Position numbers and translations under genes: made by a program. The notes under the pieces are model-generated. The model was not told the origin of the DNA. It made no database searches and was given only the letters and a program-made list of their open reading frames with translations. From positions 1 to 20,396 of the forward strand of contig JBBTUF010000039.1 in assembly GCA_038063855.1 (NCBI GenBank): DNA of 20,396 nucleotides, read 5' to 3'. Of the stretch, positions 7,905-16,556 are shown piece after piece. The stretch's first letter is position 1. Every line of letters begins with the position of its first letter. The stretch is from JBBTUF01 sp038063855. Lineage in GTDB: Bacteria > Patescibacteriota > Minisyncoccia > Ryanbacterales > GWA2-47-10b.

Positions 7905-9656
7905 ATGACGCAAAACACTCAATTATTTTCATATGTTTTCTTAATACTAAAGCTTAGAATCATAAGCTTGTTTAAAGAAATTAATGTTGATACATCCCTT
8001 CCACCAAGGCACGGAAATTTTACTTTAGAAAAAACCTTAAAAGTTTTTCCGTGCGGAATTGGAATATATAAAAACAATAAAGGCGATAAAGTACTTATAA
8101 AAACATGGAAGGGTTCTGTTAAAACATATGAATATGATCAACTTCTAAAAGAAGTTCGATTGTATGAATTATTTCATCGCGTTCTTACGCGCATCGGTCA
8201 TTCAATTGAAAGTAAATATCAAAATGTACGTATCCCTAAAATTATAGAGAAAGAAATTACGCCAAATAGTATTATTGCGGTTTTTGAGTATTTGCAGGAT
8301 TGCACCCATCTTTCAGATGTCACAAATCTTTCTGAGAAATCTAGGATTTATGAGCTTGCAACAGATTTTTGGAGATATCTTGGAAGTTTTCTTACCCCAA
8401 GCGAGCGAAAAGAACTTCCAAAACGTAATTATTTTGAAACATTATTTATCTATTTTTTTGTACTTGTCTATGCCATGTTCCGTTATCCAAAACAAATACC
8501 AAAACTTATTCGTGCGTCTTTTATAATTACTAAATCATTCCCCCTTTTATATAAAAATTGGTGCGAAGAGCTAATTCATAGAGACTTTCATTTTGAAAAT
8601 GTATTAGTAAACAATGATTATGTTGCGGTAATTGATTTTGGCGATAATGCACTTACGCATCCGTATTTTATATTTGCAAATTCCTTGCACTGGGGGTGGG
8701 ACAATCAAGAATCTAGGGAAGTTATATTAAAAAATATCGTGGACATTAGTGGCAAATCAGAAGAAACTTCTAAATTATTTCGTGCGATTTTTGCTATGAT
8801 TGCAGTTCAATTTCTTCACGATACAGGAAGCAAAAAAAAGCTAGAATTAAATTATAGATGTTTTGACGGAGTTTTATATAATTGGAGCGAAATTTCTAAT
8901 GTTTTAGGTGGAAATAATAAACGAAAAAATTCAATTTCTTTCAATATGACTAAAAAAGAAAGATTTTCATCATTTCTTAGAAAAATACGTGCTCCTATTA
9001 TGCGCTATTTAAAACCGGCATCTGGTTATGTATTACTTGATCATAGAACTTCACTTAAACCACTTAGCGCAAAATATGGTTTTGATAGGGGAACACCAAT
9101 CGATCGTTATTATATCGATAAATTTCTAAGTGAAAATAAACAATTTATCTACGGAAGATGTCTTGAGATACATGACAATTATTATACGGTAAAATTTGGC
9201 GAAGACAGAGTTACAAAAAGTGATGTTTTAGATCTTCATCAAGATTGTAAAAATGCCACAATTTACGGAAATCTCAAAAATATTCCACATGTTCCTGATA
9301 ATTCTTTTGATTGCATAATTCTAACTCAAACTCTCGGTATGATTGATGACTGTGACGCGGCACTTTACGAGTGCTATCGTATATTGAAGCCAGATGGACA
9401 TCTTTTATTCACTTCAAAAGCTATGGGTCCAGTATATGATCCAGAAGGAAGTTATTGGAAATTTACTCGATCTGGTATTAAATATTTATTTAGTAAATTT
9501 TTTAATCCCAACAATTTAGAAGTTTCTTCTTTTGGAAATGTATTGGTTGGGCAAGCTTTTTGGGTTGGCATGGCCGTAGAAGATTTAAGAACGGAGGATT
9601 TAGAACATGATGATTCACGTTATGAGATAATCATAACCGCGGTTGCAAAAAAATAA
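7905..9656 (+). CDS. Fusion of an APH/WaaP-like kinase domain and a SAM-dependent methyltransferase
   Basis: 583 residues in two parts. The N-terminal part (about 40-340) has the look of a kinase of the aminoglycoside phosphotransferase/LPS kinase fold: VLIKTW with K66 as likely ATP lysine, E83 in the following helix, the catalytic loop HRDFHFEN (225-232) and the metal-binding DFGD (244-247). The C-terminal part (about 375-583) is a class I methyltransferase of the type common beside glycosyltransferases: YGFDRGTPIDRYYIDKFL (391-408), a degenerate SAM motif GRCLEIHD (417-424), then DVLDL and a conserved FDCIILTQTLGMIDD stretch. Hydrophobic stretches near 8-22 and 178-192 may attach it to the membrane. 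WbdD of E. coli O9a also joins methyltransferase and kinase (reverse order) and ends the O-chain with methyl phosphate; a similar capping role here is inference. The kinase substrate could instead be a core sugar. The next gene starts one base after this stop, implying coupled translation. The gene is AT-rich compared with the preceding one. Confidence 0.8.
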   Translation: MTQNTQLFSYVFLILKLRIISLFKEINVDTSLPPRHGNFTLEKTLKVFPCGIGIYKNNKGDKVLIKTWKGSVKTYEYDQLLKEVRLYELFHRVLTRIGHSIESKYQNVRIPKIIEKEITPNSIIAVFEYLQDCTHLSDVTNLSEKSRIYELATDFWRYLGSFLTPSERKELPKRNYFETLFIYFFVLVYAMFRYPKQIPKLIRASFIITKSFPLLYKNWCEELIHRDFHFENVLVNNDYVAVIDFGDNALTHPYFIFANSLHWGWDNQESREVILKNIVDISGKSEETSKLFRAIFAMIAVQFLHDTGSKKKLELNYRCFDGVLYNWSEISNVLGGNNKRKNSISFNMTKKERFSSFLRKIRAPIMRYLKPASGYVLLDHRTSLKPLSAKYGFDRGTPIDRYYIDKFLSENKQFIYGRCLEIHDNYYTVKFGEDRVTKSDVLDLHQDCKNATIYGNLKNIPHVPDNSFDCIILTQTLGMIDDCDAALYECYRILKPDGHLLFTSKAMGPVYDPEGSYWKFTRSGIKYLFSKFFNPNNLEVSSFGNVLVGQAFWVGMAVEDLRTEDLEHDDSRYEIIITAVAKK

Positions 9657-9657
9657 T

Positions 9658-12570
9658 ATGAACACAAGTAATCACAAAAAAATTAATGTTGTCTTACGAT
9701 ATTTTTTGCCTGTAACTGCTGGAATTGAAATAAATGTCTGGCAAACCTATAGGATGCTAGCAAAGCAAGGTTGGGATATTACTATCCACACAACAACAGA
9801 TACATATACTGAAACAGCCTCTCTATCCAAAGAAGAGGTTATCGATGGGCTAAAAGTTCGTCGTTACAAGCATCACTTACTTGGATTTAAGCCCGAAATT
9901 AATTGGAATGAAACCGACGCGGTATGCTTGCATAATTTTGATATATTTCCGCATGTATGGATATTGCTACGGGCCCTATTTTTGAAATTGACAGGCAAGA
10001 AAAAGTTTTTTTTATTTGTTACTCCTCATGGTGGGTTTTGTCCTGAATGGTCAGTATTTCCATATATATCTAGGAATATAAAGCGTTTTTATACCAATAC
10101 ATTTGGTGTATTTCTGATTAATCGAGTAGTAGATGGCGTTCGTGCGGTCTCTCCATGGGAAGCGGAAGAAATGAAGAATCAGGGTATTAAAGAAAATTTG
10201 ATTCAGGTCATCACTAATGGGTTAGAGAATGAAGCTTATGCCGACATAGAAGCAAATACATCAGTAGCAATTAAAAAAATTGTAAGTGAAGCTGGAACAT
10301 ACATTATGGATAATAGTCGGATTAAACCTATTAAAAATATTGAATCAATAATAAATGCGCTTTCACTTCTTCCCGAAAACATTCATTTTATACATATAGG
10401 CACAACTCAAGATTTTAAATATAGAGAATCAATACTTGCACTTGTAGCGTCATTAAATCTAGAACACAGAGTTCATTTTTTGGGAGTCGTTAGAGGTTTT
10501 GATAAATATTATCTTTATAAGCACGCACTCACATTCGTTCACCCTGCAATTTGGGAAGCTAATGCGAATGTGGTGCACGAAGCATGGAGCCAAAGATTAA
10601 TTACTATTGTAGGCGATAGCACTGGCATGCGCTCGCAAGTTAAAGATTCAGAAAATGGTTATCGTGTTCCAGTTCACGATATTCGAATGCTTGCAATGTT
10701 AATAAATAAAACGTTAGTGCCAGAAAATTATGATTTATTAGAAGCAATGCGCAGTAAAAATATGGATTATGTGTATACTCATTCTTGGAAAGAGGTAGGA
10801 AAAAGGATGGGCGAGTTTTATTTAAATAGAATGAGCGATACTAATATTAATAGCTTTTTTAATAGCACGAATTCAGAGGAGTTAAATGAACGAATAGAGT
10901 TAATTATTAAAAATAAGATACCTTGTTATTTTATCTCACCTCATTTAGATGATGCTGTATTCTCAGCTGGTTCACTAATTTCGCATTTATCAAAATATAC
11001 AGATGTTAATGTTATTAGCGTATTTACAAAATCTTTACAACATAAAACCTTATCAGTAAGAGGCTTTTTAATGCAATGTGGATATAAAGACGCTAAGGAG
11101 CTTTTTGATAAGCGTAGAGAAGAAGATATTAAAGTTTGTAAGAGCATCGGAGCAAAAGCTATTCACTTGGGTTTTGTGGATGCTCTTTGGCGAACTAAAA
11201 AAGTTGGAATATTTAGAAATTTAGTTTCAAAAATATTGCCAGAAGCCAATAGTATATATCCAACACACCGCTTTCATATTGCAAAGGGTATAACTTCTCT
11301 AGATGATGAAGCAATTATTTCAGAAATAAGAAATTTATTAGAGAACACGATTAACATAACTTCAAAAGGAAATTATGCAATTTTTGGACCAGCCGCAATA
11401 GGAAATCATGTCGATCATGTAATTGTTCATGATGTTTGCGAGGAGATGTTTCCAGATACCATTTTTTGGGCAGATATGCCATATATATTAAATATACCTC
11501 AACTAATGCAGAATAATAATTATTGTGAGAAGGAAATTTGGCAAAATTCCACAGAAAAAGGGCAAATGCTCAAACTTTATAAGTCTCAATACAAAGCAAT
11601 GTTCGGAGATAAGGCGTTATCTTTACCTCCAGAAATATTTTATGCTCCAAAGCTTATAGAAAAAAAGTTTAAAGTTTCTGTTGGAATACCGGCTTATAAT
11701 GAGGAGGCAAATATAAAAAATTTGCTGGAAAGTATACTTGATCAAAAAGAAGTAAACTTTGAGCTTCTAGAAATAATAGTAGTATCTGATGGCAGTACTG
11801 ATAAAACAGTGGAAGAAGCGAGATCTATTGCAAGCAAGAAGATATCGGTTATCGAACATGAGTATAGACAGGGTGCGGCAAAAAGTCAAAACAGTATATT
11901 AAAAGAATTTAAAGGCGATATTTTGCTACTTTTAGATGCAGATATTTTACCTTCAAATAAATATTATTTGGGACAAATGGTGGCTCCGTTTTATAAAGAT
12001 GAAAATCTAGGCATTGTTTCCAATAATGGAATCCCTACTCCGGCAGAAACATTTTTTGAGACTATAATCAATTTCAGTGTTTATATGAAAATTGATATTT
12101 TAGAACAATTTAAAGACGGAGACAATATTTATATGTGCCATGGGTTTAGCCGTGCTTTTTCTCGTGCTTGTGCTAAAAAAATGGAATGGCCATATGATGT
12201 AACAGCAGAAGATGCTTATTCCTACTTGCGTTCAAAAGAGCTTGGTTTCAACTTTTTTTATCAGCCAAAAGCTCATATTTATTATAAATCACCAAAAACT
12301 TTCATAGATCATGTCAAACAAAGCTCTAGATTTATAACAAGCAAAAAGAAACTTGCTGAGTATTATTCTGAAGAAAAAATTAGTGATAATTTTAAATTAC
12401 CTTTTAGTTTTTTAAAAATAAGATGTATAAGAGCTTTTTTAAAAAATCCATTTATGTTTACCAGTTATGTTTTAGTTTACTGTTTAGTATCACTAGACGC
12501 ATTATTTAAAGATAGAGCTAGTAGTATGTGGGAGCAATCATATTCATCTAAGATGATAATTAAAAAATAA
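9658..12570 (+). CDS. Fusion: GT4 glycosyltransferase - PIG-L deacetylase - GT2 glycosyltransferase
   Basis: The ATG at 9658, one base after the previous stop, gives 970 residues; a TTG at 9643 is in frame but overlaps the upstream gene and adds only five residues. Residues 1-390: GT4 with an N-terminal GT-B half, TNGLE around 186 and the EX7E pair E300/E308. Residues 420-665: PIG-L/LmbE-like zinc N-deacetylase with SPHLDDAVFSAG (427-438) matching the PHxDD motif, and GNHVDHVIVHD (582-592) giving the later histidines. Residues 670-970: GT2 with GIPAYNEEANI, DGSTD 711-715, DAD 760-762, AED 850-852, QSSRF 888-892 and one C-terminal hydrophobic segment. GT4 followed by PIG-L deacetylation of GlcNAc is the logic of MshA/MshB, BshA/BshB and PIG-A/PIG-L, so the first two modules may add and then deacetylate an amino sugar (inference). 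The GT2 part is a paralogue of the downstream GT2 genes. The gene is very AT-rich. Confidence 0.88.
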   Translation: MNTSNHKKINVVLRYFLPVTAGIEINVWQTYRMLAKQGWDITIHTTTDTYTETASLSKEEVIDGLKVRRYKHHLLGFKPEINWNETDAVCLHNFDIFPHVWILLRALFLKLTGKKKFFLFVTPHGGFCPEWSVFPYISRNIKRFYTNTFGVFLINRVVDGVRAVSPWEAEEMKNQGIKENLIQVITNGLENEAYADIEANTSVAIKKIVSEAGTYIMDNSRIKPIKNIESIINALSLLPENIHFIHIGTTQDFKYRESILALVASLNLEHRVHFLGVVRGFDKYYLYKHALTFVHPAIWEANANVVHEAWSQRLITIVGDSTGMRSQVKDSENGYRVPVHDIRMLAMLINKTLVPENYDLLEAMRSKNMDYVYTHSWKEVGKRMGEFYLNRMSDTNINSFFNSTNSEELNERIELIIKNKIPCYFISPHLDDAVFSAGSLISHLSKYTDVNVISVFTKSLQHKTLSVRGFLMQCGYKDAKELFDKRREEDIKVCKSIGAKAIHLGFVDALWRTKKVGIFRNLVSKILPEANSIYPTHRFHIAKGITSLDDEAIISEIRNLLENTINITSKGNYAIFGPAAIGNHVDHVIVHDVCEEMFPDTIFWADMPYILNIPQLMQNNNYCEKEIWQNSTEKGQMLKLYKSQYKAMFGDKALSLPPEIFYAPKLIEKKFKVSVGIPAYNEEANIKNLLESILDQKEVNFELLEIIVVSDGSTDKTVEEARSIASKKISVIEHEYRQGAAKSQNSILKEFKGDILLLLDADILPSNKYYLGQMVAPFYKDENLGIVSNNGIPTPAETFFETIINFSVYMKIDILEQFKDGDNIYMCHGFSRAFSRACAKKMEWPYDVTAEDAYSYLRSKELGFNFFYQPKAHIYYKSPKTFIDHVKQSSRFITSKKKLAEYYSEEKISDNFKLPFSFLKIRCIRAFLKNPFMFTSYVLVYCLVSLDALFKDRASSMWEQSYSSKMIIKK

Positions 12571-12585
12571 AAAAGAAACTTAATT

Positions 12586-13770
12586 ATGAATAATATAAGT
12601 GGGCTCAAAAAACAATCAAAACGATATCGCGTCAGCATTATCGGCACGGGCTTCATTGGCAGGGGTCTTATGCGTGCTATCAAACGCCACCCACATCTTG
12701 AATTGAGTTTGGTTGTTTCTCGAAGCGCACATGCGCGCAGTGATTTGTCCATTTCTATGGAACACGTGACAGATGATATCGAGAAAGTAATACGCGATTC
12801 TGATATTGTTGTGTCGTGTGCTGGTGAGCCGATATACGCTGCCCCGATTGTTGAGAAAATATTAGAAGCAAATATTCCCGTTGTGACAATGGATTCTGAG
12901 TTACAAATTACTGTTGGGTCATACCTTGCACGAAAAGGTGTATGTGTGGAAGCGGAGGGTGATCAGCCTGGTTCACTTGCCGCTCTTGATGAAGAAGCAC
13001 GTTCTATGGGTTTTACGCCTATTGTATATGGTAATTCGAAAGGGTTTTTAAATCATGATCCAACGCATGAGGAAATGACGCATTGGGCAAATAAAAGTGG
13101 TAATAGTATTAAACAAATTACATCATTTACTGACGGAACCAAAATACAAATCGAGCAGGCATTGGTTGCAAACGGTCTTGGAGCATCAATTGTTCATCGT
13201 GGGCTTGCGGGGCCATCTTGCGAAACCGTTTCAGCTGGGGCGTTTGAGCTCGCAAAACTTTCGGAAAGTTTAGGTAAGCCGATAAGTGATTATATCCTTT
13301 GCCCGTCTGCTGGTGGAAGCGTGTTTATTGTTGCAAAACATGATAGTGCCGAACATGATTCTTTGAAATACTTAAAACTTGGTGACGGCCCATATTATAT
13401 TCTTTTAAAGCCATTTCATTTATGCCATCTCGAAATTACTAAAACAATAATGAGAGTTTTAGAGCGCCACGGATCTTGGGGGTTTAACAATGGAACAACG
13501 CCATCGGTGCAGGTCATGACTTTGGCAAAACATGATTTTAAAATAGGAGATAGTATTAGCCGCGGAATTGGAAGTTTCGATGTTCGTGGCGAGGCTGTGT
13601 TTATTAAAGATTATAAAAATAGTGTCCCAATCGGAGTACTAGAGAACGCGCGCGTTACGAAGCCTATCAATAAAGGCGAAATGATCACATTCGGCAACAT
13701 TGAACTACCTGAAACGAGAGCCCTTGCAATGTGGCAGGAAATGTTATATAATAAATCGTTCAAAAACTAG
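12586..13770 (+). CDS. NAD(P)-binding oxidoreductase, homoserine-dehydrogenase-like with SAF-like C-terminus (COG4091 type)
   Basis: 394 residues. After a short basic tail the protein starts a Rossmann fold with the dinucleotide motif GTGFIGRG (20-27). A central catalytic-like region includes VEAEGDQPGS and NSKGFLNHDPT. The last 49 residues (346-394), including IGVLENARVTKPINKGEMIT, resemble a SAF domain. This arrangement matches the predicted homoserine dehydrogenase family COG4091, some members of which occur in polysaccharide clusters or act on unusual sugar acids. The substrate is unknown; oxidation or rearrangement of a sugar nucleotide or branched-sugar precursor is a guess from context. 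It lies 15 bases after the AT-rich fusion gene and seven bases before rmlB, and base composition returns here to that of the rest of the cluster. Fairly sure of the fold, unsure of the reaction. Confidence 0.72.
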   Translation: MNNISGLKKQSKRYRVSIIGTGFIGRGLMRAIKRHPHLELSLVVSRSAHARSDLSISMEHVTDDIEKVIRDSDIVVSCAGEPIYAAPIVEKILEANIPVVTMDSELQITVGSYLARKGVCVEAEGDQPGSLAALDEEARSMGFTPIVYGNSKGFLNHDPTHEEMTHWANKSGNSIKQITSFTDGTKIQIEQALVANGLGASIVHRGLAGPSCETVSAGAFELAKLSESLGKPISDYILCPSAGGSVFIVAKHDSAEHDSLKYLKLGDGPYYILLKPFHLCHLEITKTIMRVLERHGSWGFNNGTTPSVQVMTLAKHDFKIGDSISRGIGSFDVRGEAVFIKDYKNSVPIGVLENARVTKPINKGEMITFGNIELPETRALAMWQEMLYNKSFKN

Positions 13771-13773
13771 GAA
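13769..13773 (+). promoter_or_regulatory. Shine-Dalgarno that helps fix the rmlB start
   Basis: AGGAA lies four bases before the ATG at 13778, overlapping the stop codon of the preceding gene (13768-13770). It supports 13778 rather than the in-frame ATG at 13700, which would add 26 residues within the upstream gene. Few other starts in this window have such a sequence. Confidence 0.5.
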
Positions 13774-13777
13774 ATAT

Positions 13778-14863
13778 ATGAAAAACATAATCATTTTTGG
13801 AGGGGCAGGCTTTATAGGGAGCCATTTTATGCGTTATTGGCGGGCACTATATCCGGAATCAGAGATAATAATTTATGATGCTTTGACGTATTCGGGGGAT
13901 TTGACTCGTCTTTCTGACTATTTTGATCCGAGCACAGGAGAGTCAAAAGACTCTCGCGTGTGCTTTATTCGCGGCGATGTTGCAGATCGTGCCCATGTTG
14001 AGGAAATCATTGCTTTGAAAAAACCAGAGTATGTTATAAATTTTGCAGCTGAAACACATGTTGATCGCTCGATTCATGTAGGGGCAGAAGAATTTATTAG
14101 GTCAAATGTTACGGGAGTGTTTAATATTCTGGAGGCGGTTAAAAAATATGGGTGTACAAAGTATCTTCAAGTTTCAACTGATGAAGTGTATGGTCAATTG
14201 CCTCTCGATAAAAAAGAATTAAAATTTACTGAGCAAACGCAATACCAGCCAAATGTGCCATATTCAGCGACAAAGGCCTCGGGCGATCTTTTGTGTAATG
14301 CATATTATTTTACATGGGGCTTGCCGGTTGTAGTTACTCATTGCTCGAATAATTATGGCGAGTGGCAATATCCTGAAAAGCTTATTCCATATCTTACAAA
14401 TCGTCTTCTTGAAAATAAATCTGCTCCAATTTACGGCGACGGAGAAAATGTTCGCGATTGGATTTATGTGGGCGACCATGTAGAGGTTCTTGCCCGCGTA
14501 CTAGTTGATGGTAAACCCGGGGAAGTATATAACATTGGTGCTGATAATGAGTTAAATAATCTTACGATTGTACAGATGCTTATTGAGCAAATTGTGCCGG
14601 GGGTTGATTGGAAATCAAAAATCGAATTTGTAGCAGATCGTCCGGGACATGACAGGCGGTATGCCATTGATGCATCTAAAATTGAGCGTGATTTTGGCTG
14701 GCATGCGCGCTTTGGCGCTTCTGAATTTCCTGCAAAACTCGCAGAAACTGTCGAATGGTACAGAAAGAATAAAGATTGGAGCAGAGCTGTTTCTGAAAAA
14801 ACGGGCGTTGTAAACGCTCACATAGATTTGTGGCACGGAGTGATGGGCAAGGATATTAAATGA
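13778..14863 (+). CDS. rfbB: dTDP-glucose 4,6-dehydratase
   Basis: RmlB/RfbB converts dTDP-glucose to dTDP-4-keto-6-deoxyglucose with bound NAD in the cytoplasm, the second step of dTDP-deoxysugar synthesis. The 361-residue length is normal for this extended SDR enzyme. Seen: NAD motif GGAGFIGS (8-15), the ETHVDRSI segment (92-99), STDEVYG (133-139) with the catalytic T134-D135-E136 triad, YSATK (162-166) providing the SDR Tyr and Lys, and DRPGHDRRYAID (287-298), which is diagnostic for the nucleotide-sugar site. The start at 13778 is supported by AGGAA just upstream and by the N-terminal beta strand beginning at residue 3. It is followed after six bases by rmlA, so the two act in reversed gene order to the pathway. 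The call is secure. Confidence 0.96.
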   Translation: MKNIIIFGGAGFIGSHFMRYWRALYPESEIIIYDALTYSGDLTRLSDYFDPSTGESKDSRVCFIRGDVADRAHVEEIIALKKPEYVINFAAETHVDRSIHVGAEEFIRSNVTGVFNILEAVKKYGCTKYLQVSTDEVYGQLPLDKKELKFTEQTQYQPNVPYSATKASGDLLCNAYYFTWGLPVVVTHCSNNYGEWQYPEKLIPYLTNRLLENKSAPIYGDGENVRDWIYVGDHVEVLARVLVDGKPGEVYNIGADNELNNLTIVQMLIEQIVPGVDWKSKIEFVADRPGHDRRYAIDASKIERDFGWHARFGASEFPAKLAETVEWYRKNKDWSRAVSEKTGVVNAHIDLWHGVMGKDIK

Positions 14864-14869
14864 TAAAAT

Positions 14870-15613
14870 ATGAAAGGAATCATACTTGCCGGAGGCAAAG
14901 GCATGCGTTTAAGCCCTCTGACAGACATTACCAATAAACATTTGCTTACGGTATTTGATCGGGAGATGATTTTTTATCCGCTAGAGACGCTTTTATCTTT
15001 GGGTGCTCGTGATATCTTGATTGTTTCTGGTCAAGAAAATATGGATAAGTTTTTTGAGCTTTTAGGAGACGGTTCAGCACATGGCGCGCGGATATCATAT
15101 GGAATACAGAAAGAATCCGGTGGCATTGCACAAGCGCTTGATGTCGCACGCGATTTTGTGGGTGGTGATAAATCAATAACAATCTTGGGCGATAATATAT
15201 TTGACAATGCGTCGTTGCCAAAAGAGGCAGTGACTGCATGGGCGGAAAGTGGTAGCGATGCCGTTGTATTTATGAAAGAGGTTCATGATCCGTGCCGTTT
15301 TGGCGTGCCAGAGATTATAGATGGCAGGATTATTGGTATTGAAGAAAAGCCTAAAAATCCAAAATCTTCTTTTGCCATAACAGGGTTGTATCTATATCCA
15401 CCAGACGTGTTTGATATTATCAAAACCATTAAGCCTTCGCGTCGTGGAGAGCTTGAAATTACAGATGTAAACAACAAATATATCGAAAAAGGCCGATGCC
15501 GGTACGCGCACGTGCCGGGATTTTGGATTGATGCGGGGACATACAATTCCATTATGTCTGCGGCGTCGTGGGCGAAAGAGCGAACAATAAAATCAAAAGT
15601 ACAAGCCATATGA
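14870..15613 (+). CDS. rfbA: Glucose-1-phosphate thymidylyltransferase (short RmlA form)
   Basis: RmlA makes dTDP-glucose from dTTP and glucose 1-phosphate, the feedstock for the neighbouring RmlB. At 247 residues it is the short form, lacking the extra C-terminal helices of the roughly 290-residue enterobacterial enzyme. Seen: nucleotidyltransferase signature LAGGKGMRLSPLT (6-18), NKHLLTVFDREMIFYPL (22-38; most relatives have KQLLP here), ESGGIAQAL (82-90) for the base and sugar, GDNIF (107-111) with metal-binding D108, and EEKP with a later ELEITDVN. A relative acting with another nucleotide cannot be excluded, but the adjacent rmlB supports dTTP. The last codons overlap the next start (ATGA at 15610-15613), indicating translational coupling. 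RmlC and RmlD are not in the window. Confidence 0.93.
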   Translation: MKGIILAGGKGMRLSPLTDITNKHLLTVFDREMIFYPLETLLSLGARDILIVSGQENMDKFFELLGDGSAHGARISYGIQKESGGIAQALDVARDFVGGDKSITILGDNIFDNASLPKEAVTAWAESGSDAVVFMKEVHDPCRFGVPEIIDGRIIGIEEKPKNPKSSFAITGLYLYPPDVFDIIKTIKPSRRGELEITDVNNKYIEKGRCRYAHVPGFWIDAGTYNSIMSAASWAKERTIKSKVQAI

Positions 15614-16542
15614 ACGCGCAAATAAAAGAAAGACCTTTTACGGTGACAGTTGGAATTCCCGCATACAACGAGGAAGCAAATATCGCGTACCTTATTGATT
15701 CGATAGTAAGTCAAAACCAAACAAATTTTAATTTAAAAAAGATAGTTGTTATTAGTGATGGAAGCACTGATGAGACTGGTGCGATCGTGCATTGTATAGC
15801 GCAAAATAATCCTCTCGTGAGGCTTGTCAATTATGTTGCCAGAAAGGGCAAAGCCGCACGGCTCAATGAATTGTATGCACGCAACGAGAGCGATATTTTT
15901 ATTCAATTTGATGCTGATATATTGCTAAGTGATAATAATGTTATCAGCCGTATGGTTGAACCATTTTTACAGAGCGATGTAATCTCGGTTGCAGGGTATA
16001 ATAAACCATTGTCCGGTAAAAGCTTTTTTGAAAAAGTAACAAATGCAACAGATCTTCTATGGCATGAAATCACAAAAGATTACAACAATGGAGATAATAT
16101 CTATAGTGGTTCTGGGTGCGCAACTGCACTACGGCGTTGTTTTACCGCTTCATTTAGATTTCCGTTTGGTACCATTGCGGATCAACAAGAACTCTATTTT
16201 GGTGTAAAAAAGATGAATGGTAGATTCCATTATGCAATCGATGCCGTTGTGTATTATCGCTCGCCTGGTAATGTAAAAGATTTTATTGTACAAGCAACGA
16301 GAGCATTGACTGAAAAATCGCATATAAAAAGTGACTATAATTGTGATCGTGCTTCTTATTATTTTATTCCGATGACGAAAAAAATGCGCGGAATAATTTC
16401 TGCAATTGCTAAAGACCCTTTTTATACTGTGTGTGCAATTGTTCTGCAAGTATTCTTGCGTATTCGAGCCGAGCAAGTTATATCATTCGACAGTCAGGGA
16501 TTGTGGAAAATGGTTTCTTCAACGAAGAATTTAAAAAAATAA
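15610..16542 (+). CDS. GT2 family glycosyltransferase, paralogue 2 of 5
   Basis: 310 residues from the ATG at 15610, which overlaps the rmlA stop; the in-frame extension to 15568 lies inside rmlA. It is a single-domain GT-A enzyme: VGIPAYNEEANI (14-25), DGSTD (50-54), DAD (101-103), GDNIYSGSGCATALRR (161-176) and QATR (228-231) where synthase-type enzymes have QxxRW. The acidic catalytic position is ADQQEL (190-195) rather than the AED of the related module in the fusion protein at 9658. One hydrophobic segment after DPF (about 269-285) may dock it to the membrane. It should add a sugar to the lipid-linked glycan; donor and acceptor are unknown. The next gene starts 15 bases after this stop. 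Confidence 0.85.
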   Translation: MNAQIKERPFTVTVGIPAYNEEANIAYLIDSIVSQNQTNFNLKKIVVISDGSTDETGAIVHCIAQNNPLVRLVNYVARKGKAARLNELYARNESDIFIQFDADILLSDNNVISRMVEPFLQSDVISVAGYNKPLSGKSFFEKVTNATDLLWHEITKDYNNGDNIYSGSGCATALRRCFTASFRFPFGTIADQQELYFGVKKMNGRFHYAIDAVVYYRSPGNVKDFIVQATRALTEKSHIKSDYNCDRASYYFIPMTKKMRGIISAIAKDPFYTVCAIVLQVFLRIRAEQVISFDSQGLWKMVSSTKNLKK

Positions 16543-16556
16543 GAGAGGCAAAGTAT

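Larger units (their letters stand above)
7893..12585. other. AT-rich two-gene island inside the cluster
   Basis: The two genes in this stretch are visibly poorer in G+C than those on both sides. Four 60-base lines counted by hand inside it gave 15 (8941), 19 (10261), 19 (11221) and 8 (12361) G+C. Five lines outside gave 25 (3361), 24 (7501), 36 (13201), 25 (14761) and 29 (16801). The change falls close to the gene borders on both sides. No insertion sequence, integrase or flanking repeat is visible. The pattern suggests separate acquisition, but a few hand counts are not statistics. Confidence 0.6.

Noticed and set aside
9643..9657. TTG start for the GT4-PIG-L-GT2 fusion
   Set aside because: It lies inside the upstream gene and adds only five residues; the ATG at 9658, one base after the stop, is more natural.
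13700..13777. Upstream extension of RmlB
   Set aside because: RmlB begins a few residues before its first beta strand at 13778; the extension is inside the oxidoreductase gene.
15568..15609. Upstream extension of the 15610 GT2
   Set aside because: It lies entirely in rmlA; the ATGA overlap at 15610 is a standard coupled start.
16431..16556. Upstream in-frame extension of the 16557 GT2
   Set aside because: The extra 42 residues overlap the preceding GT2 gene in another frame and match no GT2 N-terminus; AGAGG precedes the 16557 ATG.
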